Of a stretch of DNA of 64,000 bases, positions 7,377 through 20,278 are shown piece after piece (position 1 is the first letter of the stretch; the number at the start of each line of letters is the position of its first letter). This stretch comes from CAVQJU01 sp963729215 (lineage in GTDB: Bacteria; Acidobacteriota; Vicinamibacteria; Vicinamibacterales; CAVVIG01): NCBI GenBank assembly GCA_963729215.1, contig CAVSND010000012.1, positions 22,855 to 86,854 of the forward strand, read 5' to 3'. The position numbers and the translations under genes are program-made. The notes under the pieces were generated by a model. The model searched no databases, was not told the DNA's origin, and saw only the letters and a program-made list of their open reading frames with translations.

Positions 7377-10352
7377 ATGCATCGACACTGCAATCCCCGT
7401 CTCGTCGTGGTCGTATCGATGGTCGCGGCGCTGTTGTGCGCGACCCGCGTTGATGCGCTCGAGCCGCGCGGACGCTGACGCAATACGTCCATCGCATCTG
7501 GCAGATCCAGCAGGGTCTGCCGCAGCCGTCGGTGTACGCGGTCGTTCAAACGAGCGACGGCCGCCTGTGGCTCGGGACCCAGACGGGCCTCGTCCAGCTT
7601 CGACGGCGTCCGTTTCACGACGGTGGGCGAATCTGGCGGCGTGAGCTCTGGCCGACGTGTGGGTTACGCAGCTCGTCGAAGATCGCGGGCACGCGCTGTG
7701 GATCGGGACCGACGCCTCCGGGGTCTTCCGTTTGCAGAACGGCGCGCTGACGCGCTTTTCCACGCGGGACGGACTCCCGTCGGACAGCGTGCAGTGTCTG
7801 TTCGAAGACCACGACGGCCGCATGTGGGTCTGCACGGCCACGGCCTCGCGAAGTGGAACGGGCGGACATTCGAGACGTTCACGTCTTCGCGCGTGGCGTC
7901 CGGCCACGAACGTTTCCGCGGCCTGCGAAACACCAGACGGACGCCTGTGGATCGCCCACGACGGCCGCTCTGCTCGACATCTGGAACGGCGGCCGCGATC
8001 AGGAACACGCGCTGGCGCTCTCGCGCCTCAGGCGCCATCCGGACGATGCTCGTGCACGCGCATCGGGCGAGGTCTGGGTGGGTACCACCGAAGGCGTCTT
8101 CCGTCTGTCGGGCGAACGCGACGATCACCTGACGACGACGGATTCGTCTCGCGGACAACTCGGTGCTCGCGATCGCCGAATCGCGCGACGGCGCGCATCC
8201 TCGTGGGCACGAGCAACGGCTTCAGCCGCATTCGCGGCCGCGACATCGAAAGCTTCCGGCCGCAGGACGGTCTCTCGCAGAGCGCCGTCTACGCGCTCTA
8301 CGAAGATCGCGAGGGCACGCTCTGGGTCGCCACCGGCCACGGCCTGAATCAGTTCCTCGACGGCCGCGCGACGCCGTACACGACGAGCGAGGGACTGCCG
8401 AGCAACGGCACCGGTCCGGTCCTGCAGGATCGCAACGGCAGTCGATCTGGACCGGCACGCTTGGCGCCGGACTCGCGCGCTTCGACGGTCATCGCTTCTC
8501 CACGCTGACGACCGGCGACGGCCTGGCGTCGAACAGCGTCGCTCGCGCTCGCGGAAGATGGCGCCGGGCGCGTTGTGGGTGGGCACCGACCGCGGCCTCA
8601 ATCTGCGTCCGCGGAGGGCCGCGTCGCGAGTCGAGCGGCGCGCGGGCTTGCCGTCCAACAGCATCCAGGCGCTGATCGTCGACGCGTCGGGCACGCTCTG
8701 GGTGGGCACGTCCCGCGGCGTCACGCCGGCTGCGCAACGGGACGTTCGAGCGCACTCCCCGGCAGCCGATAGCTCGATCGCCGCCCTCGGCACGGGTGCG
8801 GATGGCGCGCTCTACATCGCGTCAAAGGACGCGACCCTGCAGGTGTACGCGGAACGGCAACTGAGAGACGCCGCGGACGATCAGCCGGCGCTCCGCAACG
8901 TCGACGCGATCTACACCGATGCGCAAGGCGTCGTCTGGCTCGGCACGGCTGGCGACGGGCTGCTGGCTCTCGATCACGGGCAGATGACGCGGTACACCGT
9001 TCGCGACGGACTCTTCGACGACTCGATCTACGCCATCCTCGGCGACGGCCACGGCCGGCTGTGGATGGCCTGCAGCCGCGGCATCTTCTCCGTCGAGCGC
9101 GCTCAGCTGCTGCAATTCCGGCCCGGGCACCGCCGCAAGGTGACGAGCACGCCCTACAGCCCGACCGACGCCCTCCGCACCATCGAGTGCCAGCACGGCG
9201 TCCAGCCGGCCGCGTGGGCCGCGGCTGACGGCCAGCTGTGGTTTTCGACCAGCCGCGGATTGCTGATGCTCGATTCCAGGAACGCCGAGCGCCAGTTCGA
9301 GGCGCCGCCGGCGGCCATCGAAGACGTCACCGTGAACGGCGAGCGACGGGGCATGCCGGCGACATCGGCGCGCTGCCGCCCGGGCGCAAGAATCGTGGCC
9401 TTCAGCTACACCGGCCTGAGCTACGTCATCCCGACGCGCATCATCTTCAGCTACATGCTCGAGGGCTTCGACGCGCAGATGGATCGATGCCGGGACCCGG
9501 CGCGAGGCGTTCTACACGAACCTCCCGCCGGGCCGCTTCCAGCTTCCACGTCGCGGCGTGCAACCTGGACGGCGAGTGTCACGACGCGGCACGCACCGTC
9601 GACTTCGCCGTCGAGGCCGCGCTACTACCAGCGCGCCTGGTTCATCCCGCTCTGCATCGGCGGCGCTCGTGCTGGCCGGGGTTCACGGCTACCAGCTGCG
9701 CATCCGGCGCCTGCGCGAGCAGTTCGACCTGATTCTCGCCGAGCGGAGCCGCATCGCGCGCGAGCTGCACGACACGCTGCTCCAGGGCTTTTCGGGCATC
9801 ACGATGGCGATGCAGGCGCTGGCGCGCCAGGCTGCCTGGCGCCGACGAGCGGCGCGACGCTCGAGCAGATCGTCGCCGACGCCGGCGACGTCGCTGCGCG
9901 AAGCGCGGCGATCGGTGACCGGTCTGCGGACGCGGCCCGACGGCACATCCGGGCTGGCCGAGGCCGCTCGCGCAGACACGTCGCGCCAGCTGACCGAGGC
10001 GAAGGACATCCGCCTCAAGCTGAAGCTCGACCCGCGGGATCGCGCGCTGCCGGCCGAGGTCGAAGACAACCTGCTCCGCATCGCGCAGGAGGCGGTGCTC
10101 CAACGCGGTCAAACATTCCGGCACGCGCTCGCTGCTCGTGGCGCTCGACCGCACGGCGGCACACCGCGTCGCAGCTGCTCGTCAAGGACGATGGGCGCGG
10201 GCTTCGACGGCGGCGACGTCGGCGCAGCCCGGCCATTACGGCGTCATCGGCATGCAGGAGCGCGCCGCCCACATCGGCGCGACGCTCAGATCTCGAGACC
10301 GCGCCGGGACGCCGGCACGGCCGTGACTGGTGACGCATCGATGCCTAGATGA
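7377..10352 (+). pseudogene. Reg_prop beta-propeller sensor histidine kinase, many frame breaks
   Basis: Reading across frames gives a full-length periplasmic-propeller sensor kinase (about 990 codons). It has a signal peptide from 7377 and many Reg_prop blades (DGRLWLGTQTGL, GTLWVATGHGL, GVVWLGTAGDGL, GRLWMACSRGIF). A Y_Y_Y-type Ig domain near 9390-9600 is followed by a membrane segment near 9640. The HisKA_3 box is RIARELHDTLLQGFSG (about 9750, phospho-acceptor His), and then comes a degraded HATPase domain. At least ten frame changes are needed, the first near 7480. Overall length and motif order are intact, which argues for sequencing or assembly indels. The last frame stops at 10352, in an ATGA overlap with the response regulator. 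Confidence 0.78.
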
Positions 10353-10991
10353 TACGGACGGCGCGGACCGTGATTCGCGTGCTGTGCGTCGACGATCATC
10401 CGCTGGTCCGCAAGGGCATCGCCTCGATCCTCGCCAACGAACCGGACATCGTGCTGGTCGGCGAAGCGCGACAACGGCCGGGACGCCGTGCGAGCTATTC
10501 CGCGAGCTCCAGCCGGACGTCGTGCTGATGGATCTGCGGATGCCCGAGCTCGACGGCATCGCGACCACCAGAGCGATCCGCGCCGAGTTTCCGGACGCGC
10601 GCGTCCTCGCGCTGACGAGCTACGACGGCGATCAGGACATCTACCGCGCGCTCGAGGCCGGCGTGCGCGGCTACCTGCTGAAGGAAACGGCCCACGCCGA
10701 CGTGCGTGCACGCCATCCGCACGGTGCACGCCGGCAGGCGCCTGATGCCGCCGGACGTCGCCGAGCGTCTCAGCGAATATTTCCCGCAGGTCGCGCTGAC
10801 GACGCGCGAAACCGAGGTGCTCGAGCTGGTGTCGCGAGGGGCTCGGCAACAAGGAGATCGCCGACCGGCTGGGCACGGCAAGCGGCACCGTCAAGATGCA
10901 CGTCCAGAACATCCTCGACAAGCTGGGCGCCGCCGACCGCACCCACGCGGTGACGATCGCCATCCGGCGCGGCATCCTGCATCTCGGCTGA
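10349..10991 (+). pseudogene. NarL/LuxR-type response regulator, frameshifted
   Basis: The partner of the sensor kinase just upstream, sharing an ATGA overlap at 10349-10352. The receiver domain shows the acidic pair in CVDDHP, the phospho-acceptor Asp in VVLMDLRMPE, the switch Thr in ALTSYD and the Lys in YLLKET. The C-terminal LuxR helix-turn-helix reads TTRETEVLELVSRG, then after a frame change NKEIADRLG..TVKMHVQNILDKL. Breaks lie near 10470, 10705 and 10850, yet the total length (about 214 codons) is normal for NarL-type regulators. It runs toward the efflux operon and ends 53 bases from the last gene of that operon, so control of the pump is a reasonable inference only. Confidence 0.78.
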
Positions 10992-11029
10992 CATAGCCGA
11001 TTCTCGTTGCACGTTTGAGGATGCTTGGT

Positions 11030-11090
11030 TCCCGTTCTCAGTTTTACGTCTTACGTTTTACGTTTGGCGTTGACGTTTGCGACAGCGACT
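11030..11090. repeat. Degenerate TTACGT-rich tandem stretch between convergent genes
   Basis: Between the response regulator stop (10991) and the outer-membrane-factor coding end there is a run of near-repeated words (TTTTACGTCTTACGTTTTACGTTTGGCGTTGACGTTT). It overlaps the C-terminal codons of the outer-membrane factor. It may be a simple-sequence expansion or a spacer repeat; no hairpin is evident. Confidence 0.4.
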
Positions 11091-12521
11091 CGCGCGACGG
11101 CAGCATCGACGCATCCCACCCGCCGCCGAGCGCCTTGATGAGATCGACGGCGGCGTTCAGGCGCCGCTGCAGGATGGCGACGGCGTTCTGCTGATCGTTC
11201 GAGCAGGATGGTCTGGGTGGTGATCACGTTCAGATAGGAATCGGTTCCGGCCCTGTAGCGATCGAGCTCGAGGCTCAGCGACTGTTGGGCGGCGGCCACG
11301 GCCTCCTGCTGCTGTACCGCCTCTTCGGCGAGGTAGCGCAGGCTCGCGAGATCGTCTTCGACTTCCTGAAACGCGGTGAGCACGGTCTGCCGGTAACCGG
11401 CCACCGTCGCGTCGTAGGCGGCGCGCGCGCCTTCGAGCTGCGGCGCCGCCGGCGGCCGAAGTCGAGCGACGGTCTGCGAAAGCGCCGCGCTCGCCCGACC
11501 AGCTGCGGCTGGCCCAGGTGAACAGACTCGCCAGACTCGTGGCGACCAGCGCCGGGGTTCGCCGACAGCGTCAGCGTCGGGATAGTAACGCGGTCTGGGC
11601 GAGGCCGACGTTGGCGTTGGCGGCGGCCACCTGGCGCTCGCTGGCCGCGATGTCGGGACGGCGCTCGAGCAGCTGCGAGGGAACCGCCACCGGAATCGGC
11701 GGCGGCGGCCGGCGATCTTGCTGTCGCCGATATCGACGGCGGCCGGCGGCCGGCCGGTCAGCGTCGCGATGGCGTGCTCGAACTGCGCCCGCGCGACGCG
11801 CAGTGTCGGTGCTCTGCGGCCTTGGCGCTCGCCAGCTGCGTCTGCGCCAGCGTGATGTCGCTGCGCGAGGCGACGCCGCCGTTGAAGCGATCGGTGGTCA
11901 GCTGCAGGTTCTTCTGGTAGGCGTCGATCGTGTCTGCGAACAGCGCCTGCTGCATGTCCTGCGCGGCCAGCGAGAAGTAGTCCGATGGCGAGCAGCGCCT
12001 GCTGCGCTGAGCCGGACGTTCTCGAGATCGGCGGCGCTCACCTGCGCGTTGCTCACGGCGTTTTCGACCGACAGCCGGACGCGGCCCCAGAGGTCCGGCT
12101 CCCACGTCGCGTCGGCCGGCAGCGAAAAGGTCTGGCTGGTTCCGCCGCGCTCTGCCCGCATTCGGACCGGCGTCGACGTCTGCGTGATCGACGGGGTCGA
12201 TGCCGATGCGTCGGATAGTAGTTGGCGCGGTTGCCGGCCACCACGCGCCCGCGCCTGCCGGAACTGCGCCTCCGCCTGCTTGACGTTCTGGTTGTTGACG
12301 TCGACGAGTTCTTCGAGCGCGGTTCAGCTGCGGGATCGCCGAAGATCTCCCACCATTTGCCCTTGGGCAGGTCGTCGCTCGGCGTCGCCATCTTCCACTG
12401 GTCGTTGCCGGCCATTTCCTTGAGGGCCGCCGGCGTCTGGCAGCGCGGGCCGCTGATACGCGGGCCGATCGTGCACGCCGCACAGCAGCAGCGAGAGCGC
12501 AGCAACCGCAGTCTGCCGCAT
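11044..12521 (-). pseudogene. RND-type outer-membrane efflux factor (NodT family lipoprotein), frameshifted
   Basis: Reading across frames gives an outer-membrane channel lipoprotein of about 490 codons, the usual length for OprM/NodT proteins. The ATG at 12521 starts MRQTAVAALSLLLCGC, a lipobox, followed after a frame change by TIGPRIS..P. Later parts show the paired hairpin repeats (WEPDLWGRVRLSVENA, DRFNGGVASRSDITLAQTQLASA). The end reads ALGGGWDAS, a common C-terminus in this family, with a stop at 11044-11046. Several breaks occur (for example near 12477, 12000 and 11200). It is the last gene of the five-gene efflux operon, starting about ten bases after the MdtC-like gene ends. Confidence 0.78.
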
Positions 12522-12531
12522 ACGCGACTCA

Positions 12532-15500
12532 TCACGATCGCCGCTCTCCATGACGCCCGCCGGGCACCAGCACACCGGGGCGGTTGCTGGTAGCTCGGCT
12601 GCCGCCAGCGCGAAGCGCTTGCGCAGCCGATCGAGATAGAGATAAATCACCGGTGTCGTGAACAACGTCAGCATCTGGCTGACGACGAGGCCGCCGACGA
12701 TGGCGATGCCGAGCGGCTTGCGCAACTCCGCGCCCGCGCCCCAGCCGAGCGCCATCGGCATGCGCGCCGAGCAGCGCGCACATCGTCGTCATCATGATCG
12801 GGCCGGAAGCGCAGCAGGCACGCCTGGTAGATGGCGTCGCGCGTGATTCAGCCCTTCGTTGCGCTCGGCGGCCAGCGCGAAGTCGATCATCATGATCGCG
12901 TTCTTCTTCACGATGCCGATCAGCAGGATGATGCCGATCATGCCGATGATGTCCAGGTTGCTCTTGAACAGGACCATCGCCATCAGCGCGCCGACGCCGG
13001 CCGACGGCAGCGTCGAGATGATCGTCAGCGGGTGGATCAGGCTCTCGTAGAGCATCCCGAGCACGATGTAGACGGCGAGCAGCGCCGTCCCGATCAGGAT
13101 CGGCTGATTGGCGCAGCGCTTCCTGATAGGCCTGCGCGGTGCCGGCGAACTTGCCGGTGATGGTGGCCGGCAGGCCCATCTCGACTTCCGCCTTGTTGAT
13201 CGCCGCCACGCGTCGCTGAGCGCGACATCCTCGGCGAGATTGAACGAAAGCGTCGTGGCCGGGAACTGTCCCTGGTGCGTCAGCCGAGATGGGCGTGATC
13301 CCCTGGGTGAAGTGGGTGAAGGTCGACAGCGGCACGTCGGTGCCCCGCGGCGTCTGGACGTAGATCGTTTTCAGGAAGTCCGGGCTCTCCCACCATTGCT
13401 GCTGCAGCGCCAGCACCACGTGATACTGATTGATCGACTTGTACATCACCGAGACCTGGCGCTGGCCGAAGGCGTCGTAGAGCGCCGCGTCGACCGCCTG
13501 CGCCGTGAGGCCGAGGCGCGACGCGGTGTCGCGATCGATGATCACGTTCGACGACAAGCCCGAGTTCTGCTGGTCGGAGCTGACGTCGGCGATCTCCGGC
13601 AGCGGCGAGAGCCGATCCAGAACCTTCGGTCCCCACAGCGCCAGCGACGCGAAGTCCGGGGCCTGCAGCGTGTATTGATATTGCGCGTTGCCCTGGCGGC
13701 CGCCGATGCGCACGTCCTGCGAGTTCTGCAGGAACATCGTCGCGCCGGGCATGCCGGAGGTCTTGCGGCGCAGGCGGGCGAGCACCTGGTCCGAGGTCGA
13801 CTTGCGGACGCCCGGCCGGCTTGAGCTGCACGTTGATATTGCGCCGAGTTGCCGCCGAATCCGCCGCCGCTGGTCCCGGCCACCATGGTGACGGTCTCGA
13901 CATCCGGGATCGGTCCGGACCTGCTCCTCGAACCACTTCGCCTTCTCGACCAGCGCCTGATAGGAGATGTGCTGCTCGCCGACGACGTTGCCGTTCAGCC
14001 GGCCGGTGTCCTGCTGCGGGAAGAATCCTTTCGGAACCTTGACGTAGAGGTAGACGTTCACGCCCATGCGTCAGCAAGCACCAGTCAGCAGCATGACGCG
14101 GGATGGTCAGCACGACATCGAGCGCCGCCGCGTAGGTGGAGATGATCCATCTGAAAGAATCGTTCGGCTGCGGTTGTAGAGGTAGCCGTGGCCGCGGTGT
14201 TCCTTGAGCAGCCAGGCGCACATCATCGGCGTCACCGTGAGCGAGACCACCATCGAGATGGCGATGGCCGACCGACAGCATGACGGCGAACTCGCGGAAC
14301 AGGCGGCCGACGATGCCGCTCATCATCAGGATCGGAATGAAGACCGCGATGAGCGAGACGCTCATCGACAGCACGGTGAAGCCGATTTCCTCGGCGCCTT
14401 TGAGCGCCGCCTGCCATCGGCTTCATGCCGCTCTCGAGATGGCGCGTGATGTTCTCGATGACGACGATCGCATCGTCGACGACGAAACCGGTGGCGATGG
14501 TCAGCGCCATCAGCGAGAGATTGTCCAGCGTGTAGCCGATCAGGTACATCGCGCCGAAGGTGGCGATGATCGACACCGGCACCGAGACGCTCGGAATGAA
14601 GGTCGACCAGCCGCTGCGCAGGAAGATGAACACCACGAAGATCACCAGCCCGATCGAGATAACCATGTTGCGCTGGGCGTCGTCCATCGAATCGCGCGTG
14701 GTGATGGTGCGGTCGCTGGCGATCTTGAAACGGACCGTCGGCGGCAGCTGCGCCTCGAACTGCGGCATCAGCGCCTTGATCCGCGCGACGGTGTCGACGA
14801 CGTTGGCGTTGGGCTGGCGGCTGATCTGGATCTGCACCATCGGACTGCCGTTGACGATGCCGAGGTTCCGGACGTCTTCGTTGCCGTCGACGACGCGGCC
14901 GAGATCCGACAGGCGGACGGGCGCGCCCTTGCGGTAGACGACGACCAGGTCCTTGTAGTCCTTCGCCGTGAACAGCTGATCGCTGGCGTAGACGGGAAGC
15001 TGTGACCTCGTCGTTGGCAAGCGCGCCCTTGGGCCGATTGGCGTTGGCGCGCTGCAGGAACGTGCCGATCTGATCGAGGCCGACGTTGTAGCGGAGAGCG
15101 GCTGCGGGTTCACTTCGACGCGGACCGCGGGCAGCGAGCTGCCGCCGACCTGCACCTGGCCGACGCCGGGCACCTGCGACAGCTTCTGCGCGAAGACCGA
15201 GGAGGCGATGTCGTAGAGCTGCGGCCGCGGCACGACGTCGGACTCGAGCGTCATCAGACAGGATCGGCTGATCGGCCGGATTGATCTTCCGGTAGCGCGG
15301 CAGCGACGGGAGGTTGGCCGGAAGAAACCCGGCCGCGGAGTTGATGGCCGCCTGCACTTCGCGCGCCGCCGCGTTGATGTCGCGGCTCAGATCGAACTGC
15401 AGCATCACCTGCGCCGAGCCGACCGAGCTGTCGCGAGGTCATCTCCGTGACGCCGGCGATGCGCGTGAACTGCTTTTCGAGCGGCGTGGCGACCGACGCC

Positions 15501-15681
15501 GCCATCACGTCGGGACTCGCGCCGGGCAGACTGGCGATAGACGGTGATGGTGGGGAAGTCGACCTCCGGCAGCGCCGAGACCGGCAGCAGCGTGTAGGCC
15601 ATGCCGCCGCCCAGCGTCAGCGCCACGAGGAACAGCGTCGTGGCGACCGGTCTGCTGGATGAATGGCGTCGAAATGCTCAT
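12532..15681 (-). pseudogene. mdtC: RND efflux pump subunit, MdtC-like, frameshifted
   Basis: An inner-membrane proton-driven multidrug exporter subunit of about 1050 codons. The start at 15681 (MSISTPFIQ) overlaps the stop of the MdtB-like gene as ATGA. Matches to MdtC are strong piece by piece: LPEVDFPTITV, ATPLEKQFTRIAGVTEMTS, FDLSRDINAAAREVQAAIN, ALTIATGFVVDDAIVVIENI, a degraded SLIAVFIPILMMSGIVGRLFREF segment, and LLIGIVKKNAIMMIDFAL. The proton-relay Asp pair in the VVDDA helix is present. At least eight frame changes are needed, including near 15600, 15430, 14400 and 13100. MdtB and MdtC work together as a mixed trimer with the adaptor MdtA. Confidence 0.82.
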
Positions 15682-18600
15682 GCGTCAGGCCTATGCATCT
15701 CCGGCACGGAACCAAGTCGTCCGTCTCTGCGGACGCGCGCGGACCGCGCGACCCAGGCCGCGATCCGCCCGAAGAACAGATAGATGACCGGCGTGGTGAA
15801 GAGCGTCAGCACCTGGCTGACGAGCAGCCCGCCGATGATGCAGATGCCGAGCGGCCGGCGCAGCTCGGAGCCGATGCCGCTGCCGAAGGCCAGCGGCACC
15901 GCGCCGAGCAGCGCCGCCATCGTGGTCATCATGATCGGCCGGAAGCGCAGCAGGCACGCCTGGTAGATCGCTTCCTCCGGCGGCTTTGCCTTCGTTGCGC
16001 TCGGCCTCGAGCGCAAAGTCGATCATCATGATGGCGTTCTTCTTCACGATGCCGATGAGCAGGATGATGCCGATGAGCGCGATGACGTCGAGGTCCTGCT
16101 TGAACAGCACCAGCGCCAGAATCGCGCCGACCCCGGCCGACGGCAGCGTCGAGAGGATCGTGATGGGATGGATGAAGCTCTCGTACAGCACGCCCGAGCA
16201 CGATGTAGACCGTGACGATGGCCGCGAGGATCAGGAGCGACTCGTTGGCGAGCGACGATTCGAAGGCGTGGGCGGTGCCCTGGAAGCTCGGCTCGATGCT
16301 GGCCGGCATGCCGAGATCGCGCGTCGCTTGCTTGATGTGCTCCACCGCGGCGCCGAGCGACGCGCCGGGCGCCAGGTTAAACGAAAGCGTCACGACCGGG
16401 AACTGGCTCTGGTGATTGATGGTGATCGGCGACGGGACCGAGCGTGGCTCTTGACGAACCGTGCGCAGCGGGGCCGGCGGCAGCGCGGCCGCGCCGGTCA
16501 ACGCGGTGTTGGTGCCGGCGAGCGCGATGGTGGACGCCAGGTTGGCCGATGCCGGATCCGGTCGGCACGTACATGTCCGTGCAGCGCCGCCTCATCCTGC
16601 CGATACTGCGGCGCCACTTCGAGAATCACGTGGAACTGGTTGGTCTGCGTGTAGATCGTCGAGACCTGGCGCTGGCCGAACGAATCGTAGAGCGCGTCGT
16701 CGACGTTCTGCGGTGTGATGCCGAGCCGGCCGGCCGTGTCGCGATCGATGTTGACCAACAGGCCGAGGCCGTTGTTCTGCTGATCGCTCGCCACGTCGCG
16801 CAGCTCCGGCAGCTGCTTCATCTGTCCGACCAGGCGCGGCGCCCACACGTCGAGCAGCGTCTTGTCGGGCGCATCGAGCGCGTACTGATACTGCGTCCGG
16901 CTGATGCGGTCTTCGACGGCCAGATCCTGCACCGGCTGCATGAAGAGCTCGATGCCCGGCACCTGCTGCACCTTGGGCTCCAGCCGCCGGATCACGTCCA
17001 CGGCGGAAACGCCGGCGCGCTCCTCGAGCGGCTTCAGCGTGATCTGAATGCGGCCGCTGTTCATGGTCGTGTTCACGCCATCGGCGCCGATGAAGGAAGT
17101 CAGATTCTCGACCGCCGGGTCCTGGCGGATCACCTGCACCAGGTCCTGCTGCAGCCTGGACATGGCCGGAAACGAGACCGTTTCCGGAGCCTGCGAAATG
17201 CCGAGGATCGCGCCGGTGTCCTGCACCGGGAAAGAAGCCCTTCGGGACGATGATGTACAGATAGACCGTGAGGCCGAGCGTGCCGAGCGGCGACCAGCAG
17301 CGTCAGCGGCTGATGGCGCAGCACCACGCCGCACCATCTTGCCGTACTACTCGATGGTCTTGACGAAGCACCACTCCGACCAGCGGTACAGGCGGCCCTG
17401 CTCCGATTCCGGGCGGTGCTTCAGAATCCGGGCCGCCATCATGGGCGTCAGCGTCAGCGACACGAACGCCGAGAAGATGATCGTCACCGCCAGCGTCACG
17501 GCGAATTCGCGGAACAGGCGGCCGACGATGTCGGCCATGAACAGCAGCGGAATCAGCACGGCGATCAGCGAAACGGTCAGCGAGACGATGGTGAAGCCGA
17601 TCTCCGCCGAGCCTTTGAGCGCGGCTTCCATCGGCGATATCGCCCATCTCGAGATAGCGCGAGATGTTTTCGATCATGACGATCGCGTCGTCGACGACGA
17701 AGCCGGTGGAAATGGTGAGCGCCATCAGCGAGAGGTTGTCCAGGCTGTATCCCAGCAGGTACATGACGGCGAAGGTGCCGACCAGGGAAAGCGGCACAGC
17801 GATGCCCGGGATGATCGTCGCCGAGGCGCTGCGCAGGAACAGAAAGATGACCATCACGACCAGCGCGGTGGTGAGCATCAGTTCGAACTCGACGTCCTTC
17901 ACCGACGCCCGGATGGTCGTGGTACGGTCGCTGATGACCTGGACATTGATGCCCTGCGGCAGCGAGGCTTTGATCTGCGGCAGAAGCGCCTGCACGGTAT
18001 CGACGACGCTGATGATGTTCGTTCCGGGCTGCCGCTGAATGTTCAGAACGATGGCGCGGTCGGCGTTCACCCAGGCGGCCAGCTTGGTGTTCTCCACGCC
18101 GTCGACGACGGTGGCGACGTCGGAAATGCGCACCGGGGCGCCGTTGCGGTAGGCGATGATGATCGGGCCTGTATTGCGCGCCGGCCTGCAAGCTGGTCGT
18201 TGTCGTTGATGGTCCAGGCTTGCTCCGGTCCGTCGAAATTGCCCTTTGGCCTGGTTGACGTTGGCGCTGGCCAGCGCCGTCCGCAGCGTCTCGAGGCTCA
18301 GGCCGTAGGACGCGAGCGCCGTGGGATTGGCCTGCACCCGCACGGCCGGGCGCTGTCCGCCGCTGATGCTCACCAGGCCGACGCCTTTGAGCTGCGAAAT
18401 TCGCTGCGCCATGCGCGTCTCCGCCAGCTCTTCGACTTTCGGCAACGGCACCGTTGACGAAGTGAGCGCCAGCGTCAGAATCGGCGCGTCGGCAGGGTTG
18501 GTCTTGCTGTAGACGGGCGGAACCGGGAAGATTCTGCGGAAGCAGACGTCGTGGCGGCGTTGATGGCCGCCTGCACCTCCTGCTCGGCGACGTCGATGCT

Positions 18601-18898
18601 GAGATCGAGCGAAAACTGCAGCGTGATCAGCGAACTGCCAAAGGAGCTGATCGACGTCATCTGCGTCAGCCCGGGCACCTGCCCGAACTGCTTTTCGAGC
18701 GGCGCGGTGATCGACGACGTCACCACCTCCGGACTCGCGCCCGGGATAGAACGTCTGGATCTGCATCGTCGGGTAATCCACCTGCGGCAGCGCCGACACC
18801 GGCAGCTGCCGGAAAGCGACGAAGCCGACCAGCACGACGCCCGCCATCATCAGCGACGTCGCTACCGGCCGCAGGATGAAAATCCGGGAGGGACTCAC
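15678..18898 (-). pseudogene. mdtB: RND efflux pump subunit, MdtB-like, frameshifted
   Basis: The partner pump subunit to the MdtC-like gene, about 1070 codons. The GTG start at 18898 overlaps the adaptor stop as GTGA. The N-terminus (SPSRIFILRPVATSLMM, then RQLPVSALPQVDYPTM) and later segments (APLEKQFGQVPGLTQM, LDLSIDVAEQEVQAAIN, GGQRPAVRVQANPTAL, ALTISTGFVVDDAIVMIENISRY, SLIAVLIPLLFMADIVGRLFREF) follow E. coli MdtB closely from my memory of that sequence. The proton-relay Asp pair is kept. At least ten frame changes interrupt it, clustered near 18745, 18530, 18180, 17640, 17335-17230, 16555 and 16195. Length and order are intact. Confidence 0.82.
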
Positions 18899-20278
18899 TG
18901 GGAATCGCCTCCGCCCTGGCCCTTTTTGAAATTGCCGCCGCCGCCGTCCTGCGCTTTCCGCCGCGCCGCCTTGCCGCGGCCGTCCGCCGCCCCGCCGCGG
19001 TGGGATCGAATCCGGGCGGATTCTCGAGTTCCCCGGCTTTGCGCACGCGCACCCGCGGCGCCTTCGACCAGGCGGTCGGTGCCATCGACGACCACCCGCT
19101 CCCCTTCCGTAAGGCCGCCGAGAATCTGCGATCGACGTCTCGGTGGTGATGCCCACCTGCACCGGCTTCAAGTGCACTTTCGAATCGTCGTCCACCACGT
19201 ACACGAAGGTGCCCTGCTGGCCGTTCTGGATCGCGACATTCGGGACGATCAGTTGATTGGCCAGCGTGTCCACCAGCAGGCGGATATTGACGAACTGCTG
19301 CGGGAAGAGCGCATTGTCCGTGTTGTCGAAGACCGCCTTCAGCTTCGAGGTGCCGGTGGTGTTGTCGATCTGGTTATCCAGCGTCACCAGCGTACCGGAC
19401 GCGATCTTCTTGGAATTGTCACGATTGTACGCATCGACCGTCAGATGCGCGCCCGCGCGCAGCTTCTGTATGACCTGCGGAAGGTTGTCCTCGGGGATCG
19501 TAAACAGCACCGAGATCGGCTGCAGCTGGGTGATCACGACCATGCCGTTCGCATCGGAGGCATGCACGATGTTGCCGGGATCGACCAGACGCAGGCCGAC
19601 GACGCCCGTAATCGGCGCGGTGACCTTGGCGTAAGTCAGCTGCAATTTGGCGTTGTCGATGTTGGCGGTATCCTGCTTGATAGTGCCCTCGTACTGCGCC
19701 ACCAGCGCGATCTGCGTGTCCAGTTGCTGTTTCGGAATCGCGTCGGTGCGCCAGCAGACGTCTGGTAGCGCTCGCAGATCCAGCTTGGCGTTATTGAGCA
19801 GCGCCTGGTCGCGCGCCAGCGTCGCCTTCCGCCAATTCGAGTTGCACCTGAAAGGGCCGCGGGTCGATTTCGATGATAACCTGACCTTGCTGTCACCAAA
19901 TCGCCTTCGTTGAAATCCACCTTCATGATCTGGCCGTCGACGCGCGACTTGACGGTAACCGTGTAGAACGCGGTCACATTGCCGAGCCCGTTCAGATAGA
20001 CCGGAATGCTGGAACGGGCGACGTTCGAAACGAACGCACCGGCACGGGGCCCAGCGCCCGCGGCCGCCGCGGCCGCCACGCCGCCGCCCGCCCTGGTTCC
20101 GCGGTCTGGGCGCGCTCGGCAGCCGCCGGCCGCGACGTGCGCCAGACCGCGTAGCCGGCGACGCAGGCGATGACGAACAGAGAACGAACAGAGTCGCTCC
20201 GGCCTTGACCGTCGTCGTCGGTCCTCTCAACTCCTGCGATCCGAGCGGCGGTCCGCCGTCGCTCGCGATATCAGACAT
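18895..20278 (-). pseudogene. mdtA: RND periplasmic adaptor protein, MdtA-like, frameshifted
   Basis: A membrane-fusion protein linking the inner-membrane pump to the outer-membrane channel. The ATG at 20278 overlaps the stop of the signal-peptidase-like gene as TGATG. After an N-terminal membrane anchor come the lipoyl half (PVYLNGLGNVTAFYTVTVKS, RVDGQIMKVDFNEGD), a helical hairpin, then VTAPITGVVGLRLVDPGNIV, a TLDNQIDNTTGTSKLKAVF barrel segment and LFPQQFVNIRLLVDT. These match MdtA closely. A long stretch (about 19750-19130) is in one frame; breaks occur near 20190, 19900, 19840, 19770 and 19130. The C-terminal tail is Gly/Lys-rich (KKGQGGGDSQ), longer than in E. coli MdtA. Confidence 0.82.

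Noticed and set aside
12532..18898. Treating the many short frames in the RND region as separate genes
   Set aside because: Their translations join in order into MdtB and MdtC over the expected lengths, so they are fragments of two genes.
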